Assembly (NCBI GenBank): GCA_027035765.1
Contig: JALVUD010000002.1
Location: 106,704-170,703 of the forward strand
Direction: 5' to 3'
DNA from: Campylobacteraceae bacterium
Lineage (GTDB): Bacteria; Campylobacterota; Campylobacteria; Campylobacterales; Sulfurovaceae
Length of the DNA stretch: 64,000 nt
Below are positions 1 to 8,249 of the stretch, in pieces; the first letter of the stretch is position 1, and every line of letters begins with the position of its first letter. A model generated the notes under the pieces. It was given only the letters and a program-made list of their open reading frames with translations, did no database searches and was not told the origin of the DNA. A program made the position numbers and the translations under genes.

Positions 1-49
1 CGATGATATCGAAAATCCCTTTTGAACCCTATGAATGCGGGATTTGGTA

Positions 50-448
50 CTATTCGGAGCTTTGGAAAAGCCAGCGTTCCAGAATGATCTGTGCCGCCAG
101 GGAATCGATCCGTCCATCCCTCTTCTGGCGGATAACGCCACGGGTCCGTTCTTTGGCCTCTTCGGAAGAGCCTGCCTCATCCTGATAGAGCACCTTGATA
201 CCCTCCGGCAGCTCCAGCAGACTGACAAAGTGGCGAATCCGGCGCTCCATCTCCTCTTCGCTGCTTCCGCCGCGGGGCAGCCCCACGACCAGCGTCTCGA
301 CTTCCCACTCTTTCAGGAAAGCCTCGACTTCCCGGGCCGCCTGCCGACGCCCCCTCCGCTCAATGGCCGGTTGGGGGAGAACCGTCCTGCCGTCCGGGCT
401 GATGGCGGTTCCGATCCGGCGAAGCCCCACATCCAGTGCGGCGATCAC
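50..448 (-). CDS. ruvX: Holliday junction resolvase-like protein RuvX (YqgF)
   Basis: Predicted RNase H-fold nuclease of the YqgF/RuvX family, implicated in Holliday junction resolution and 16S rRNA 5'-end maturation. The 132 aa length matches the family. The N-terminal strand 'ALDVGLRRIG' carries the first catalytic Asp (D6), 'DEAGSS' at about 90-95 replaces the usual DER-S/T motif, and the C-terminal 'DSLAA' (D115) is the third acidic site. The start codon overlaps the stop of the upstream phosphoribosyltransferase by 4 bp, so the two are translationally coupled. The weakened second motif is the only oddity. Confidence 0.9.
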   Translation of the reverse strand: MIAALDVGLRRIGTAISPDGRTVLPQPAIERRGRRQAAREVEAFLKEWEVETLVVGLPRGGSSEEEMERRIRHFVSLLELPEGIKVLYQDEAGSSEEAKERTRGVIRQKRDGRIDSLAAQIILERWLFQSSE

Positions 449-1086
449 CCCGTGACTCCCGGATGCCTCGCCAGCGCCTCCATCACCTCCTCGTCCTCCA
501 GTTGATGGAAATCCCGATAGAAGCGGCCCACGGCGATCAGGTTGGGATCGGGATGGAGCACCACCACCTCGTCGGCTACCTCCTTCAGAAGCGGAACGAT
601 CTCTGCCGGAGCCACGGGAACGGCGATGATCACCCGGGAGGCACCGGCCTCTTTGAGCGCCCTGGCTGCCAAAAACATCGAGGAACCAGTCGCAATGCCG
701 TCATCCACCAGAATGACCTGTTTTCCGGAAAAATCAGGGACCGGACGGCCGTAGAGTCTCCGCTTGGCCGCCATCTGCTCCAGTCGCTCCCGGGCACGGC
801 GCTGCAGATACTCTTCGCTGACCCCCAGAGACTTCACCGCCTGGGGATTCACCTGCATCAAGCCCGTTTCGCTCACGGCACCGATCCCCGCCTCCTCGTT
901 ATAAGGACTGGGAATCTTCTTGACAAAAAAGATATCCAGAGGCAGATTCAACTCCCGGGCGATCTCCTCGGCGACGGGTACCCCGCCTCTGGGCAGAGCC
1001 ACCACCACGGTATCCGGAACGTTCCTGTAGGCCTCCAGCCGCTCCGCCAGCAGCCGTCCTGCCTCTTCTCTGGTATTGAAAATCAT
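445..1086 (-). CDS. Phosphoribosyltransferase family protein
   Basis: Type I phosphoribosyltransferase fold, 213 aa. The PRPP-binding loop 'VILVDDGIATGSSM' is at 124-137, and 'ALPRGGVPVAEEIA' at 30-43 is typical of the stand-alone PRTase group often annotated as putative phosphoribosyltransferases. The base or substrate cannot be told from sequence. It sits in a minus-strand operon: thiS ends 1 bp upstream of its start, and ruvX overlaps its end by 4 bp. Linkage to thiS could hint at cofactor or nucleotide salvage, but this is weak inference. Confidence 0.85.
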   Translation of the reverse strand: MIFNTREEAGRLLAERLEAYRNVPDTVVVALPRGGVPVAEEIARELNLPLDIFFVKKIPSPYNEEAGIGAVSETGLMQVNPQAVKSLGVSEEYLQRRARERLEQMAAKRRLYGRPVPDFSGKQVILVDDGIATGSSMFLAARALKEAGASRVIIAVPVAPAEIVPLLKEVADEVVVLHPDPNLIAVGRFYRDFHQLEDEEVMEALARHPGVTG

Positions 1087-1087
1087 C

Positions 1088-1288
1088 TCATCCTCCTCCG
1101 ACGAAATGGAGCAGCTCGATCCGGTCTCCCTCCTGCAGAGGATGCTCGGGCCAGCGCTCCTTTTTGACGATCTCCATATTGACCGCCGCCGCCATCACTT
1201 TCTCGCCGATTCCCAGCTCCTCGATCAGTTGCAGCAGGGTCGTTCCGGCCGGGATCTCTTTCACCTCTCCATTCACTGTAACCTTCAT
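1088..1288 (-). CDS. thiS: Sulfur carrier protein ThiS
   Basis: Ubiquitin-like sulfur carrier for thiazole synthesis, 66 aa, ending in the Gly-Gly tail ('HFVGGG') that is adenylated and thiocarboxylated. The track merges it into a 291-aa ORF; the Met at 1288 was chosen because 'AGAAGGAG' lies just upstream and the protein then has family length. First gene of a thiS-PRTase-ruvX operon. No thiG or thiF neighbour is visible, so its partners must be elsewhere. Confidence 0.88.
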   Translation of the reverse strand: MKVTVNGEVKEIPAGTTLLQLIEELGIGEKVMAAAVNMEIVKKERWPEHPLQEGDRIELLHFVGGG

Positions 1289-1411
1289 AAAACTCCTTCT
1301 TTTTATTACATTGCATCGATGGGGAGATATCTCTTTGATTCTATTGAGAACTTCAAGGAAAGTCAAGGTAGAATAGATCCCAAATATTGAAGCATTCAAG
1401 CGAGTCGGACA

Positions 1412-1882
1412 ATGAAAAAAACTCCAAAATATCTCCTCTATTCTCTGCTGACACTGGTGTTTGTCACCGGTTGTATGCCCCGGGTCCCCGTTCCCCAGCT
1501 TCCGGACCGCAACGAGACGGCAGTTCAACGGACGATGTGGGAGGACACCTCCACCGTCGAACGCAACTATTCCCTCAAACCCGAGCCCTATTCTCTGGAT
1601 TCTAAGCAGAAAGATCCTGAACTTCTCGGTCCCCAGAGTACTCTGAAAAAGAACCTGGCAAGCAGTGAAATGGTCGAGTCCTCTTCTCTGCAGGAACCGG
1701 AACCCAAACCGCAATTCGTCGCCAAAGACGCAACCGAAAAACCGGCAGCTCCCGCCATGACACGCAGCCGCTGCATCGAGCTCATCGGCCAGGCGGACTA
1801 CGACAAGTACACCCGCCAGTTCGGCAGCGAACAGGCGGCCCTCCGCAAGTGCATCATCCTGGAAAGGGTCCAGAAGCGTTGA
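1412..1882 (+). CDS. Predicted lipoprotein, unknown function
   Basis: 156 aa with a basic N-terminus, a hydrophobic core and a lipobox 'FVTGC' placing the lipidated Cys at residue 21. The mature part is polar and rich in Pro, Glu and Ser, and probably extended up to about residue 115. A short C-terminal segment with two Cys ('RSRCIELIGQ', 'LRKCIILERV') may form a small helical domain. I do not recognise the family. It is monocistronic, transcribed divergently from thiS, and would be anchored in a membrane facing the periplasm. Confidence 0.7.
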   Translation: MKKTPKYLLYSLLTLVFVTGCMPRVPVPQLPDRNETAVQRTMWEDTSTVERNYSLKPEPYSLDSKQKDPELLGPQSTLKKNLASSEMVESSSLQEPEPKPQFVAKDATEKPAAPAMTRSRCIELIGQADYDKYTRQFGSEQAALRKCIILERVQKR

Positions 1883-1974
1883 TCCGAAATCCCGGGTCCA
1901 AAGAGACAAAACCAGGCTACCGTGACTCCTCAGGTTCGGGATGACGGAACCACCTTCATCCACTTTCTACGAAC

Positions 1975-2964
1975 TCAGCTTTTGGAAAACTCCACCACTT
2001 TGAAACGATCCCCCATGACCGTCGGAGCGATGAGGGTCTTGATCCGGTCCGCCTGACGCAGATAGTCGGCGTGGCTTGCGGTACGGGCGTACTGCTCCAG
2101 CAGATCGATCAGCCCATAGCGTACCAGGGCCCGCGCCTGGGTCTCGTAGCGCTCCAGCCGCATTCCCGCTCCTTCGAAGGCTTCGATCACATGGCCGAAG
2201 TTGACATCGTAGGTGATGTCGCTCTCCCCGAAGGCCTCCTGCAGATCCAGCGTTTCGTCGAAGAGAGGAAAGGTCTCATGCCGGCGATAGACCCGGATAG
2301 AGAAGTCATTGCGCACATAGCGTTCACCGTAGTCGAAGGAGACAAACTCCAGCGCCTCGGCCGCCTGCGCCATCCGCGTTGCAAAGGCTTCGTAGCCGAC
2401 GGCGATCTCCCCTTTTTCCAGGCGATGACGCTTGGCAAACTCCAGCAACTCCTCCTCGGCACTCACCCAGTCGATACGGTGGTCCCGCACCTCGGCCCGC
2501 TTACCCTCTTTGTAGAGTTCGCAGGGAAAAGCATCGAAGATCTCATTGGCGACAAAGAGGCCGTAGGGAACTTTGACCTCTTCGAGGGAAGCGAAGTGAT
2601 GCAGCTGCACCCCGCTGCCGAAACGCTCGGCGAAATAGTCCCGCTGTACCTGTTGCACCGGTTCCTGCCGCTCCACGATCCCGAAACGCATACTCTCCAC
2701 CAGGCTCGCGTCACAGCTGTAGAGCCACTGGATCATATCGGCCAGCAGATAGCCCCGATGGGCTCCGATCTCGATGAGCCAGGCATCTCTGGGAATCCGT
2801 CCCTCCCGGATCCCCTGCCAGAAACGATTGGCGATCGCCGCCCCGAAAAAGGCACTGGTACTCACCGCCGTATAGAAATCCCCGCCCTTGCCGATATCCC
2901 GAAAGGTGCGATAGTATCCCCGCGGCCCGTAGAGCCACTCGTTCATATACTCACTGAAGCGCAA
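1975..2964 (-). CDS. SAM-dependent methyltransferase, MidA/NDUFAF7-like (DUF185)
   Basis: 329 aa. The N-terminal segment ('RFSEYMNEWLYGPRGYY', 'GGDFYTAVSTS') is the hallmark of the MidA/NDUFAF7 family, followed by the SAM-binding glycine motif 'LIEIGAHRGYLL' at 63-74. The mitochondrial homologue methylates an arginine of complex I subunit NDUFS2; the bacterial substrate is unknown. Monocistronic. Its upstream gap holds tandem repeats and a hairpin, and the TolC-like gene lies further upstream on the same strand. Confidence 0.82.
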   Translation of the reverse strand: MRFSEYMNEWLYGPRGYYRTFRDIGKGGDFYTAVSTSAFFGAAIANRFWQGIREGRIPRDAWLIEIGAHRGYLLADMIQWLYSCDASLVESMRFGIVERQEPVQQVQRDYFAERFGSGVQLHHFASLEEVKVPYGLFVANEIFDAFPCELYKEGKRAEVRDHRIDWVSAEEELLEFAKRHRLEKGEIAVGYEAFATRMAQAAEALEFVSFDYGERYVRNDFSIRVYRRHETFPLFDETLDLQEAFGESDITYDVNFGHVIEAFEGAGMRLERYETQARALVRYGLIDLLEQYARTASHADYLRQADRIKTLIAPTVMGDRFKVVEFSKS

Positions 2965-2976
2965 CGGTAAACCTTG

Positions 2977-3006
2977 TTATTGGTGTATTAGTGTATTGGT
3001 TATTGG
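2977..3006. repeat. Short tandem array, about 8 bp units
   Basis: Units of the type 'gtgtattg' and 'ttattggt'. The reverse complement of this array family reappears as 'caccaata' units at 52793-52824. Confidence 0.6.
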
Positions 3007-3059
3007 GGGTAGAGTTCTAGCCCCGCATTGTAAGGCCAAAGCCCTTCCTCGAAAAAACC

Positions 3060-3076
3060 GCGTTGCAATGCAACGC
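3060..3076. repeat. Hairpin of the GCGTTGC..GCAACGC family
   Basis: Palindrome 'GCGTTGCAATGCAACGC'. Related hairpins occur at 45226-45240, 46623-46639, 51663-51679 and 54415-54431, always near heptamer arrays. Confidence 0.7.
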
Positions 3077-3083
3077 CCCGAAA

Positions 3084-3125
3084 TTACTAGTTTCTAGTTA
3101 CTCGTTACTAGTTTCTCAAAATTCA
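3084..3125. repeat. Heptamer array (TTACTAG family)
   Basis: Five consecutive 7-mers in register (ttactag, tttctag, ttactcg, ttactag, tttctca). The next 7-mer (aaattca) contains the stop codon of the TolC-like gene. The same family recurs at 7054, 11891 and 52511. Confidence 0.85.
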
Positions 3126-4328
3126 CTCATGGATTTTGCCATAGAGCTTCAAAAGCTGAATCTGCCGCTCGACCCCATAGATCTGTGCATCCAGTTTGGC
3201 CATGTTCATGGAGTTGCGCATCGTCTCCACGTCGAAGCGGGTCTTCTGTCCCGCAGCAGCCTGCTCTTTGGTGCTTTGGAGCAGACTCCGGTAGAGTTTC
3301 TGATCCGATCGGGCCAGGGCGATCTTTTTGTCGATGATGGCGAGGGTATCCAGGACCAGGCGGTATTCGCTTGCGACCTTGCGCCGGGCATCCTGGAGCT
3401 GGACCGCCTGCTGGAGATAGCGTACCCGCCCCGCTTCGATATCCTGGGGTGCGTTGATGCTCAGCGGCATGGAGATCCTGAATCCGTAACGGTAGTAGTC
3501 ATCTTTCTGTCCGGGGATGGGCCGGTCGGAATCGGTGGCATAGTAGTTGGCATTCAGGGAGAAAGTAGGCAGATATTTGGCCCAGGTCACCTTGCTGTCG
3601 TATTCGCTCTGGGCCACATGGAGACGCTGGGCTTCCAGCTCCAGATTCCGGCGTCGGTACTCCCGGGGTGTGATGAGAGTCAGTCGGGGCAGCCTGAGAC
3701 CCTCAGGGCGCTTGTCGCTCAGGAGTGAAAAGGCGTTGCGGAGGTTTTTCTCTGTCAGTTGGAGGGCCAGCAGGCTGGTTCGGTCCCGATTGCGCTGCAG
3801 GATCGCTTCATTGAGGAAACTGCTGTCGATCACTCCGGCATCATACTGCTCCTTTTTCCGCCGGATGTCGATATTGTCATTACGGATCTTCAGCCGCATC
3901 TGCTGCTGCTGCAGGCGGTTCTTTTTCAGTTGGAAGAGCGTCTCGATCGCCTGGGTGATGAGCTGACGACGCTGAAGACGGATCTCGGTTCGTGTCGCCC
4001 CCTCCTTGGCGTTGGCGAACTTCACGGCGTAGTAGATCCCTCCGCTTTTGAAGATCGGCTGATCGATCCCGACGTTGAAAACCCGGTCTGTTTCGTGCCC
4101 GCTCGGGGAGATGGTGTTGGTGGTCTCCGAATAGTTGAGCATGATGGGGCTGATCCAGCTTTTGCGCAGGACAGCGCTCTGAAGCCGGTTGGCCTCCTGT
4201 TGATAGTCGAAGATCAGGTTCTTTTCCCGGGAGAGGTAGTTCTCCAGTTCACTCTCCGCCGCCAGCGGCAGCGTCAGCAGGAGACTAAAGTTGAGCCAGA
4301 GCTTTTTCAAAACGTTTGAACCCTTCAT
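3123..4328 (-). CDS. TolC-family outer membrane protein
   Basis: 401 aa with a signal peptide ('LNFSLLLTLPLAAES') and long alpha-helical stretches rich in Gln, Arg and Leu, as in outer-membrane efflux proteins (two OEP repeats). No inner-membrane or periplasmic adaptor partner is adjacent. The start at 4328 lies inside argD (44 bp overlap). A TTG at 4310, giving 'LKKLWLNF', is a plausible alternative and makes a more typical signal peptide. Exported substrate unknown. Confidence 0.82.
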   Translation of the reverse strand: MKGSNVLKKLWLNFSLLLTLPLAAESELENYLSREKNLIFDYQQEANRLQSAVLRKSWISPIMLNYSETTNTISPSGHETDRVFNVGIDQPIFKSGGIYYAVKFANAKEGATRTEIRLQRRQLITQAIETLFQLKKNRLQQQQMRLKIRNDNIDIRRKKEQYDAGVIDSSFLNEAILQRNRDRTSLLALQLTEKNLRNAFSLLSDKRPEGLRLPRLTLITPREYRRRNLELEAQRLHVAQSEYDSKVTWAKYLPTFSLNANYYATDSDRPIPGQKDDYYRYGFRISMPLSINAPQDIEAGRVRYLQQAVQLQDARRKVASEYRLVLDTLAIIDKKIALARSDQKLYRSLLQSTKEQAAAGQKTRFDVETMRNSMNMAKLDAQIYGVERQIQLLKLYGKIHE

Positions 4329-5472
4329 CGATCTCCTCGCGGCTGATGATCAGCGGAGGGAGGAAACGCACGGTATTGCGGCCCGCTTTGAGCACGATCA
4401 GCCCTTCGGCGAAGGCCGCCTTGAGGATCGCCCCCTGGGTGGCGGCATCGACGCAGCGAAGCCCCCGCATCAAGCCCAGCCCCACCGCTTCGGTGAAGCG
4501 CTCGGGCATGCTCTCGGCCAGACGCGCCAGATAGCGGCTGAAGATCTCGATCCGCTCCGCCAGGGCTCCTGCGGACTGCTCCCGCTCCAGCACCTCCAGA
4601 ACCGTCAGTCCCGCCCGGGTGCTCAGATAGTTGCCGCCGAAGGTGCTGCCGTGATCCCCGGGTTGGAAGATCTCTTTGAGCCGGGTCATGGCCACCCCGA
4701 TGGGGACCCCGCCGCCCAGCCCTTTGGCCAGGGTGACGATATCGGGTTCGATCTCGTAAAGATTGGAGGCGAGAAATTCACCCGTGCGGTAGACCCCGGT
4801 CTGCACCTCGTCCACGATCAGAAGCAGTTCACGGCTGCGCAGGAAAGCCGCCAGATCCTGTACTTCACCCTTGTCGAAGGGCTGCACACCCCCCTCTCCC
4901 TGGACCAGTTCGATCATCACCGCCACAGTCTCCCCGTCGATGGCTTCATAGATCGCATCGATGGAGTCCACATAGGCGAAGCCCGCTGGATAGGGGGAGA
5001 AGTCGGGCTTGTGCATCTCTTTCTGGCCTGTGGCTTTGACCGTGGTGATGGTGCGGCCGTGGAAAGAGTGCTTGAGGGTGATGACCTTGTAGCGTTTGGA
5101 TTCGAAACGGGTCTCACCGTATTTTCGGGCGATCTTGAGCGCCGCTTCGTTGGCTTCGGCTCCGGAGTTGCCGAAAAAACAGCGCATATCGTAACCGCTG
5201 AGTTCCACGATCCTTTGGGCCAGACGCGCCTGGGGTTCAATCACCTGGAGGTTGGAGACATGGATCAGCCGGGAAGCCTGCTCACAGAGGGCTTCGCTCA
5301 GTCTGGGGTGAGCATGCCCCAGACTGCAGACCCCGATCCCGCTGCCGAAATCGATGTACTCCCTCCCCTTTTCGTCATAGAGCTTCGCTCCCTCCCCCCG
5401 GACGAAGTTGGTATAGTTCCTGGCGTAGGACCCCAGGACATATTCACGATCGAGTCTCTCCAGTTCGTTCAC
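4285..5472 (-). CDS. argD: Acetylornithine/succinyldiaminopimelate aminotransferase
   Basis: PLP-dependent class III aminotransferase, 395 aa, of arginine and possibly lysine biosynthesis. Visible motifs are 'GNSGAEANEAALKIAR' at 101-116 for phosphate binding, 'LLLIVDEVQTG' with the PLP-pyridine Asp at 221, and Schiff-base Lys K250 in 'TLAKGLGGGVPIG'. The family is dual-function in many bacteria, so dapE at 22.8 kb could share its pathway. Its 3' end overlaps the downstream TolC-like gene. A TATAAT lies about 30 bp upstream of the start. Confidence 0.92.
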   Translation of the reverse strand: MNELERLDREYVLGSYARNYTNFVRGEGAKLYDEKGREYIDFGSGIGVCSLGHAHPRLSEALCEQASRLIHVSNLQVIEPQARLAQRIVELSGYDMRCFFGNSGAEANEAALKIARKYGETRFESKRYKVITLKHSFHGRTITTVKATGQKEMHKPDFSPYPAGFAYVDSIDAIYEAIDGETVAVMIELVQGEGGVQPFDKGEVQDLAAFLRSRELLLIVDEVQTGVYRTGEFLASNLYEIEPDIVTLAKGLGGGVPIGVAMTRLKEIFQPGDHGSTFGGNYLSTRAGLTVLEVLEREQSAGALAERIEIFSRYLARLAESMPERFTEAVGLGLMRGLRCVDAATQGAILKAAFAEGLIVLKAGRNTVRFLPPLIISREEIDEGFKRFEKALAQL

Positions 5473-5499
5473 AGAAAATCCTTACATGAAATTGCCGAT

Positions 5500-5505
5500 A
5501 TTATA
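5500..5505 (-). promoter_or_regulatory. Probable -10 box for argD
   Basis: TATAAT on the minus strand in the argD/clc divergent gap; no good -35 seen. Confidence 0.45.
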
Positions 5506-5526
5506 ACACTTTTACTGTCGGTTAAA

Positions 5527-5553
5527 TTGCGTTAAAAATGGGAGTGCTATAAT
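5527..5553 (+). promoter_or_regulatory. Probable promoter of the ClC gene
   Basis: TATAAT at 5548-5553 with a weak TTGCGT 15 bp upstream, placed divergently from the argD promoter. Confidence 0.45.
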
Positions 5554-5590
5554 TGTCGAAAGCCAGCAGAAAAGCGAGAAAATCGTCTTT

Positions 5591-7051
5591 ATGAAATTCA
5601 AATTGCCAACTGAGCATCCATCCATTTTACTGAGTGTCACCAAATGGACCATACTCTCGAGCGGAGTAGGCATCATCATCGGGGCGATCGTCACGCTCTT
5701 TCTGAATATACTCGCCTACGGGGAGAGTGCCCGCGGACTCCTCCCCTTTCACTACTACTATCTGCTGCCCCTGGGACTGGTACTCAGTGTCTGGCTCACC
5801 CGACGGTTCGCCCCTGAAGCCAAGGGACACGGAACCGAAAAGGTGATCGAGGCGGTGCACAAGCGCGACGGCAAGATCAATGTAGCAGTCATCCCCGTCA
5901 AGCTGCTGACCACCGTTGTGACCCTGGTCAGCGGCGGTTCGGCGGGAAAGGAGGGCCCCGGTGCACAGATCGGAGCCGGAACCGCTTCGGCTATCTCCGA
6001 TCTGCTCCACTTCTCCAAACGGGATCGCAAAAAGCTGGTCATCTGCGGAATCAGCGCCGGCTTCGCCACTGTCTTCGGCACCCCCATCGCCGGGGCGATC
6101 TTCGGGATCGAGGTCCTGGTGGTGGGGGCGGTGATGTACGAAGTGCTCCTCCCCTCCTTCGTGGCCGGCTTCAGCGCCTTTTTTACCGCCCAATACCTGG
6201 GCGCCCACTACACCTATTACGATATCAGCTACTTCCAACACTACTTCATCGACCTGGTCCTCATCGCCAAAGTGATCCTGGGCGGAGTCTTTTTCGGTCT
6301 GGTGGCCTGGCTCATTATCGCCACCCTCAAACAGACCGAAGCTGCCGTTGAGAGGATCCCGATGAATCCCTACTTCAAGGCGATTGGAGCGGGCGTCCTC
6401 CTGATCCTACTGGTTCCCCTGGTCGGAGAGCACTATTTCGGCCTGGGGCTGGACACCATCTCCCAGACGATGCGGGTCGACAGCAGCCTGGGGAGTGACG
6501 CCCTGCCCTGGTACGCTTTTCTGGTCAAAATCTTCTACACCGCCGTCACCTTGGGATCCGGGGGGAGCGGAGGGATCATCACACCGATCTTCTACATCGG
6601 GGCCACCAGCGGCCACTGGTTCGGCGGTCTCTTCGGGAGCGAGCATCAGCTGGCTCTCTTCGCCGCCCTGGGATTTGTCAGCGTCCTGGCCGGGGCCACC
6701 AACGCCCCCATCGCCGCTACGGTAATGGCCATGGAGCTTTTCGGGATGGATGTGGCCCACTACGCTGCCGTGAGCATCGTTATCAGCTTCCTGCTCTCAG
6801 GCCACCGCAGTGTCTTCCCCTCCCAGAAGATCCAGATGAGCAAGTCGGATCTGCTGGAGATCGAGTTCGGTGAAGATATCGAACACTCCCGGGTGAAGTT
6901 CGACAAAGCCCACTACCGCCGTTTCAACAGGATCTATCACGATATTCAGCTCAAGCGCCATCGCCATCGGCAGGACCGGCTCAAACGCCGAAAGAAAAGT
7001 GAGGAAGAGATAGAGAATGAAACAGGGGGGAAGAGTGAGGAGGAGGAGTAG
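5591..7051 (+). CDS. ClC-family chloride channel/transporter
   Basis: 486 aa polytopic inner-membrane protein. The family filter motifs are visible: 'GGSAGKEGPGAQIG' at 115-128, with the gating glutamate E121 in GKEGP, and 'SGGSGGIITPIF', equivalent to the GxFxP loop. The gating Glu suggests gated or exchange transport of chloride or another anion. The highly charged C-terminal tail (about 430-486, many Arg, Lys and Glu) is cytoplasmic and lacks CBS domains. The stop abuts a heptamer array. Confidence 0.9.
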   Translation: MKFKLPTEHPSILLSVTKWTILSSGVGIIIGAIVTLFLNILAYGESARGLLPFHYYYLLPLGLVLSVWLTRRFAPEAKGHGTEKVIEAVHKRDGKINVAVIPVKLLTTVVTLVSGGSAGKEGPGAQIGAGTASAISDLLHFSKRDRKKLVICGISAGFATVFGTPIAGAIFGIEVLVVGAVMYEVLLPSFVAGFSAFFTAQYLGAHYTYYDISYFQHYFIDLVLIAKVILGGVFFGLVAWLIIATLKQTEAAVERIPMNPYFKAIGAGVLLILLVPLVGEHYFGLGLDTISQTMRVDSSLGSDALPWYAFLVKIFYTAVTLGSGGSGGIITPIFYIGATSGHWFGGLFGSEHQLALFAALGFVSVLAGATNAPIAATVMAMELFGMDVAHYAAVSIVISFLLSGHRSVFPSQKIQMSKSDLLEIEFGEDIEHSRVKFDKAHYRRFNRIYHDIQLKRHRHRQDRLKRRKKSEEEIENETGGKSEEEE

Positions 7052-7053
7052 AA

Positions 7054-7088
7054 ACTAGTAACGAATAACTAGTAACTAGTAACCGATT
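7054..7088. repeat. Heptamer array (ACTAGTA family)
   Basis: actagta, acgaata, actagta, actagta, then accgatt; strict 7 bp period immediately after the clc stop. Confidence 0.85.
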
Positions 7089-7141
7089 TTGGAGTGGGAG
7101 TGAGGAGTTTAAACCGGTTGACATTCTTTCTCAAACTTTCC

Positions 7142-7183
7142 AATCCAAAATCCAAAATTCCTAATTCCTAATTCCTAATTTTT
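7142..7183. repeat. Heptamer array (AATTCCT family)
   Basis: Six 7-mers in register: two aatccaa, three aattcct and one aattttt. The ribF stop codon (7168-7170) lies inside the array. Confidence 0.88.
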
Positions 7184-7989
7184 TCCAATTTCTCCATCGC
7201 TTCTTCGATATCGGCATAGATCTGCTCCTTGAGCACCTGGGGGGTGTCGAAGCGTCGGTTGGGCCGTAGATACTCCGCGAACTCCAGGAAGATTCGCCCG
7301 GAGACGGGGCCGATCCGGCGGTCCAGCAGGTGGGTCTCCACGGCGAAGCTGCCGTCGGTGCTGTGCCGGTATCCCAGGAAGATGACACTGGGGAAGCGCT
7401 CACTGCCGATCCGGGTATAGCCGGCATAGACCCCTTCCGCCGGGAGCTGATACCCTTTGACACGCAGGTTGATCGTGGGGACGAACTCCCTGCGCCCCAG
7501 CCCCTGGCCCGGTACCGGCTCACCGTCGACGGTATAGCGCCGGCCCAGCAGGGCATTGGCGCTTTTCAGTTCCCCCTCCTGCAGCAAACGGCGGATGGTT
7601 CTTGCATGGACCGGTATCCCCTCCACCCGGATCTCGGGGAGGATCTCCACCTCTCCTTCAAAGAGCTCTCTGAGTGTCTCAGCACTTCCGTCGCGTCCTC
7701 GTCCAAAGCGGAAATCGTAGCCCACGATGATCTTCTCCAGGCGGGGATAGTCCCGTTTCAACAGCTCGACGAAGGCTTCCGCCGAAAGCCCCCGTATCTT
7801 TTCAAAGCAATAGAAATCCATCGGCCGGTCGGTATACCAGCTGCGTTTGAAACCCGGGGTCAGGCTCCCGAGCTGCCGCTCGATCACCGTCACCGCTTCC
7901 GCCCGCCGGATCAGCTCCTGATGGGCAACATGCATCCCGTCGAAGGAGCCGATGGCGATCCTTCGGATATTGTTGTCGATCCTGATCAC
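7168..7989 (-). CDS. ribF: Bifunctional riboflavin kinase/FAD synthetase RibF
   Basis: 273 aa. The N-terminal FAD synthetase nucleotidyltransferase domain begins with 'AIGSFDGMHVAHQEL' (GxFDGxHxxH). 'YDFRFGRGRDGS' follows at about 108-119, and the C-terminal flavokinase domain has 'PTINLRVKGYQLPAEGVYAG'. It makes FMN and FAD from riboflavin in the cytoplasm. Somewhat shorter than the roughly 300 aa norm, as usual in Campylobacterota. Its stop codon is supplied by a heptamer array. Confidence 0.92.
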   Translation of the reverse strand: MIRIDNNIRRIAIGSFDGMHVAHQELIRRAEAVTVIERQLGSLTPGFKRSWYTDRPMDFYCFEKIRGLSAEAFVELLKRDYPRLEKIIVGYDFRFGRGRDGSAETLRELFEGEVEILPEIRVEGIPVHARTIRRLLQEGELKSANALLGRRYTVDGEPVPGQGLGRREFVPTINLRVKGYQLPAEGVYAGYTRIGSERFPSVIFLGYRHSTDGSFAVETHLLDRRIGPVSGRIFLEFAEYLRPNRRFDTPQVLKEQIYADIEEAMEKLEKIRN

Positions 7990-8039
7990 ACTTTCTCCTC
8001 TTCATACCCATAGTACATATTGGGGTAAAAACAGCGGCT

Positions 8040-8045
8040 ATTATA
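8040..8045 (-). promoter_or_regulatory. Probable -10 box for ribF
   Basis: TATAAT on the minus strand about 50 bp upstream of the ribF start; -35 weak. Confidence 0.4.
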
Positions 8046-8103
8046 CGATACAATGGGAAAAAGAATAACCCAAAATTTGCAGTAGAAAGTACGCTAGATG
8101 TGT

Positions 8104-8182
8104 TGATGCTCGGTGTGTAGGGGTGTCGAAGAGAAGCGCAGGCGCACTTTGAAAGTGCGTTGAGCATTCGCTTCGATCGCCC
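8104..8182 (+). other. Nested inverted repeats upstream of the DUF4139 gene
   Basis: Nested complementary segments: 'atgctc' with 'gagcat', 'gaagcg' with 'cgcttc', and an inner perfect 'CGCACTTTGAAAGTGCG'. Could be a structured leader RNA or a protein-binding site. No -10/-35 was confidently assigned. Confidence 0.4.
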
Positions 8183-8249
8183 ATGCCACCGATGATCAAT
8201 GCAAATAGCGTGCAGGCTAATACAAGTTTTGGGTTCCAGGAGTCTGTCG

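Noticed and set aside
1088-1963. 291-aa reading of the thiS frame
   Set aside because: Upstream part is antisense to the lipoprotein gene; the RBS and family length place the ThiS start at 1288.
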